A DNA stretch of 64,000 nucleotides from Hirudinaria manillensis (taxonomy: Eukaryota; Annelida; Clitellata; Hirudinida; Hirudinidae), in NCBI GenBank assembly GCA_034509925.1, contig CM067527.1:2888501-2952500 (forward strand), read 5' to 3'. Below are positions 62,201 through 64,000 of this stretch, piece by piece (positions within the stretch are counted from its first letter, which is position 1; each line of letters begins with the position of its first letter). The position numbers were made by a program, and so were the translations under genes. The notes beneath the pieces are model-generated. The model did not search any database. It was given only the letters and a program-made list of their open reading frames with translations, and was not told the origin of the DNA.

Positions 62201-63464
62201 AAATATTGGAGTAAAAAACTCTGAAACCTGAATGCAATTAGAAATAATTTTGCTCAAATTATTTCTAATTCTAGAGTGAAATATGAACACTACTATCCAA
62301 AAAATCAACAATTTCAAAAGTCAACAAGGTCAGCAACTTGCCTATGTACTTCTGTATGACATATTTCCTCTCGTTTATGTAAGCTCCGAATTCCACCATT
62401 TTCAAGATTTCCTTCAAATTGTTGAATATTTGAATCCCTCTGCCCCTGGACTTTGCACCCGGTTTGAGAATCCAAATGTTTTTGGTTCCGTCGATGACAA
62501 ACTGAGGACATTCCGAGGAAAGTTGCTTCAGTATCATCTCGATTTCGAGGGATCTGCTTTCCATTTCCCTGGTGAATACTAGTCCCTCAAAATTTCTGGC
62601 ATCGTAATAGACTTGCAGCATCTCCTCCATGGATTGAGGAGAAAATTCTTCCATGCCATTCATGTCGATGTCGTCATGGGACAGGAAATCCAGATGAGAC
62701 TGACACATCGTCAGTGCCTTTGAAAGTATTCTGTCGGATACCTCGTAAATCCCGCCGTCGCCCATGTAATGTTTTTCGTAGTAGCAGTTCCTCAAAATGT
62801 TTAACAAGCCGATTGCAGCCGTGAGGCAGAAATCTTGCTGGAAAGCTTCCTTCTCGTCGGGCTTGGCCAACTGATAAGCTCTCGGGTAGAAGTTCTGGCA
62901 ATGGCCTTCGGCATACCAGGGCAGTTCTTTGAGATATTTGCAGAGACCAGTCTTAGAGGTAAAAACGGTATGTCCAAAGTGATTGATCATTGGTTCTGGT
63001 CCAATTAACTTGAAATCGAAGACGTCTCGACGGATTCCCCAAAATAAATTCGGCTCCATCTTTTGAACGAGGCGCGACATATAACCGTAAAAACCTTCCT
63101 CTTCTTTCCACGGAGCAACCGTGCCGCCGTGGTCCTCGAGATCTATTGCGTTACCGTCTCCGTCCATCATGATATCAGGAGAATTCGCTCGGGAATTATT
63201 TGGAATCTTCTTTTTATACACTGAAAAATGATAAAACCGTTCGACCCATCCCTTGCTGCGCAGATATCCTCTGACGGTGTTATAAGGACCTTGTAGCATG
63301 AAGATTTTGTTCTTGGAGATAGCTTCATCGGCCAATTGCTTCGCTTGAATCTGCCTCTCATAAGACAGAGCCTCTCTGTATCTAGGGGTGACACTCGAAC
63401 GTTTTGGTGGTGCAGAAGCAAACCTATGATCGCCATAACGGTAGGTAGAAAGATTCACGTGCAT
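59269..63464 (-). CDS. TTLL3: Tubulin monoglycylase, TTLL3/TTLL8 type (6 exons, 869 aa)
   Basis: Exons in coding order: 62342-63464, 61882-62026, 61180-61399, 60748-60895, 60373-60467, 59269-60147. The enzyme adds the first glycine to glutamates of tubulin tails in cilia and flagella (family knowledge). Seen: [19 protein letters not shown] near the N-terminus, [12 protein letters not shown], the ATP-grasp core [16 protein letters not shown] (Lys/Arg 334-343), [57 protein letters not shown] and [15 protein letters not shown] with the Mg-binding Glu518/Asn520, then FELVYKQ. The last exon encodes about 290 residues: a Lys/Asp/Glu-rich tail with a CYRC-x6-CSC cluster. Intron 1 uses a GC donor. 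The end of exon 3 is ambiguous: AAG followed by a GC donor gives exact family spacing, while a GT donor 4 bp later would need 17 extra residues before NSFELF. An in-frame TGA lies upstream of the ATG. Confidence 0.92.
62336..62342 (-). other. Non-canonical GC splice donor of TTLL3 intron 1
   Basis: Exon end TAG followed by GCAAGT. Only this junction joins the two exons in phase 1 and restores the family sequence YIETPMLIY. GT alternatives nearby change the frame. Apart from the C it is an ideal donor, as is usual for GC-AG introns. Confidence 0.85.
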
Positions 63465-64000
63465 GTCTTTGTTTTTATTTGCATTTTTAAATTTTCACTG
63501 TTTTTAGCAGGATGGCCAGTTATGCCTCATGAAAAAAGAAACTTTCGCCCGTCAGCATGGCAACACGCTTAATAGTAAACAAGATAGTTTTGTTTCAGAC
63601 TCATAACTAAAATGGGCGAACAACAATAACACCTACATTTCTAAAAATTAAAATTTTGCTAAACCGTTAAAACTATTCTTATTTAATTATATGTAGTTTA
63701 TTTTTAAATTTTTTAATTTTAAAGAATCTTTACTCGATTAGAGAATAACACTTATAAGTTGGCCTCTTTATGAAATGAGTTTTAAAACTCTCATAAGTAA
63801 GGTCCTGATTCTAAAGTTTGCCGCCTGTCTATAATGTCAACGCTTTGAAACAATGAAACAATACAAACCACGTTGGAATATTTATTAGTTGCGCATGTCA
63901 ATGGGCTGAATAAGGATTTCATTTCTCACAGTAGTAATAACTATTGAATCGAGTGAAATGCACTGACAAAGATCCGCTTTGAGGCTCATCAGCATCGAGT
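63465..64000. other. Upstream region of TTLL3
   Basis: No exon seen on either strand to the window edge. It presumably holds the TTLL3 promoter and 5' UTR; no specific element could be assigned. Confidence 0.4.

Overview
The window is nuclear DNA of an intron-rich animal. Genes are split into many short exons with GT-AG introns (plus one clear GC-AG intron), lie on both strands, and are separated by AT-rich DNA full of simple repeats. The protein set is metazoan: LAMMER and Polo kinases, a lysosomal sulfatase, an endosomal syntaxin, HSBP1, PLGRKT and a TTLL3-type tubulin glycylase. A multi-domain ShKT secreted protein and a CR1/Jockey-like LINE remnant fit an invertebrate, perhaps a spiralian such as an annelid or mollusc. 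That placement is an inference; no rRNA, tRNA or mitochondrial gene fixes it. All exon models were built by hand from reading frame, splice-site phase and family knowledge, and coding lengths divide by three for every gene.

Layout. 1037-8794 (+): a very long CLK/LAMMER kinase with a roughly 1000-residue RS-rich N-terminus. 9594-10695 (+): a newly assembled four-exon gene for a 119-residue secreted-like protein. 10696-14914: repeat-rich spacer with a cluster of CRE, E-box, octamer, TATA/MEF2-like and X-box motifs. 14915-21944 (+): a PLK2/3-type Polo kinase with unusual insertions in its polo-box domain, followed by two + strand exons of uncertain ownership (22812-23219). 23254-27493 (-): DUS1L. 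27962-33352 (+): GALNS. 34245-34794 (-): HSBP1. 35642-39219 (+): syntaxin 7/12. 39861-40822 (-): PLGRKT. 41308-41993 (-): unidentified 191-residue protein. 44440-52102 (-): 944-residue secreted cysteine-rich ShKT protein over 15 exons, with a LINE remnant and a partial exon duplication in its introns. 53681-54607 (-): unidentified 100-residue acidic protein with a TISU/YY1-like start. 59269-63464 (-): TTLL3-type tubulin monoglycylase.

The genes do not form one pathway; they are a typical block of housekeeping and signalling genes. DUS1L/GALNS and HSBP1/syntaxin are divergent pairs that may share promoters. GALNS/HSBP1 and syntaxin/PLGRKT are convergent, the latter with poly(A) signals six bases apart on opposite strands. 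The most interesting items are the Polo kinase with a bulky PB1-PB2 linker, the giant LAMMER kinase with an APE-to-AVE change, the small secreted protein, the ShKT gene with a duplicated half exon, and a PLGRKT lacking the C-terminal lysine for which the family is named.
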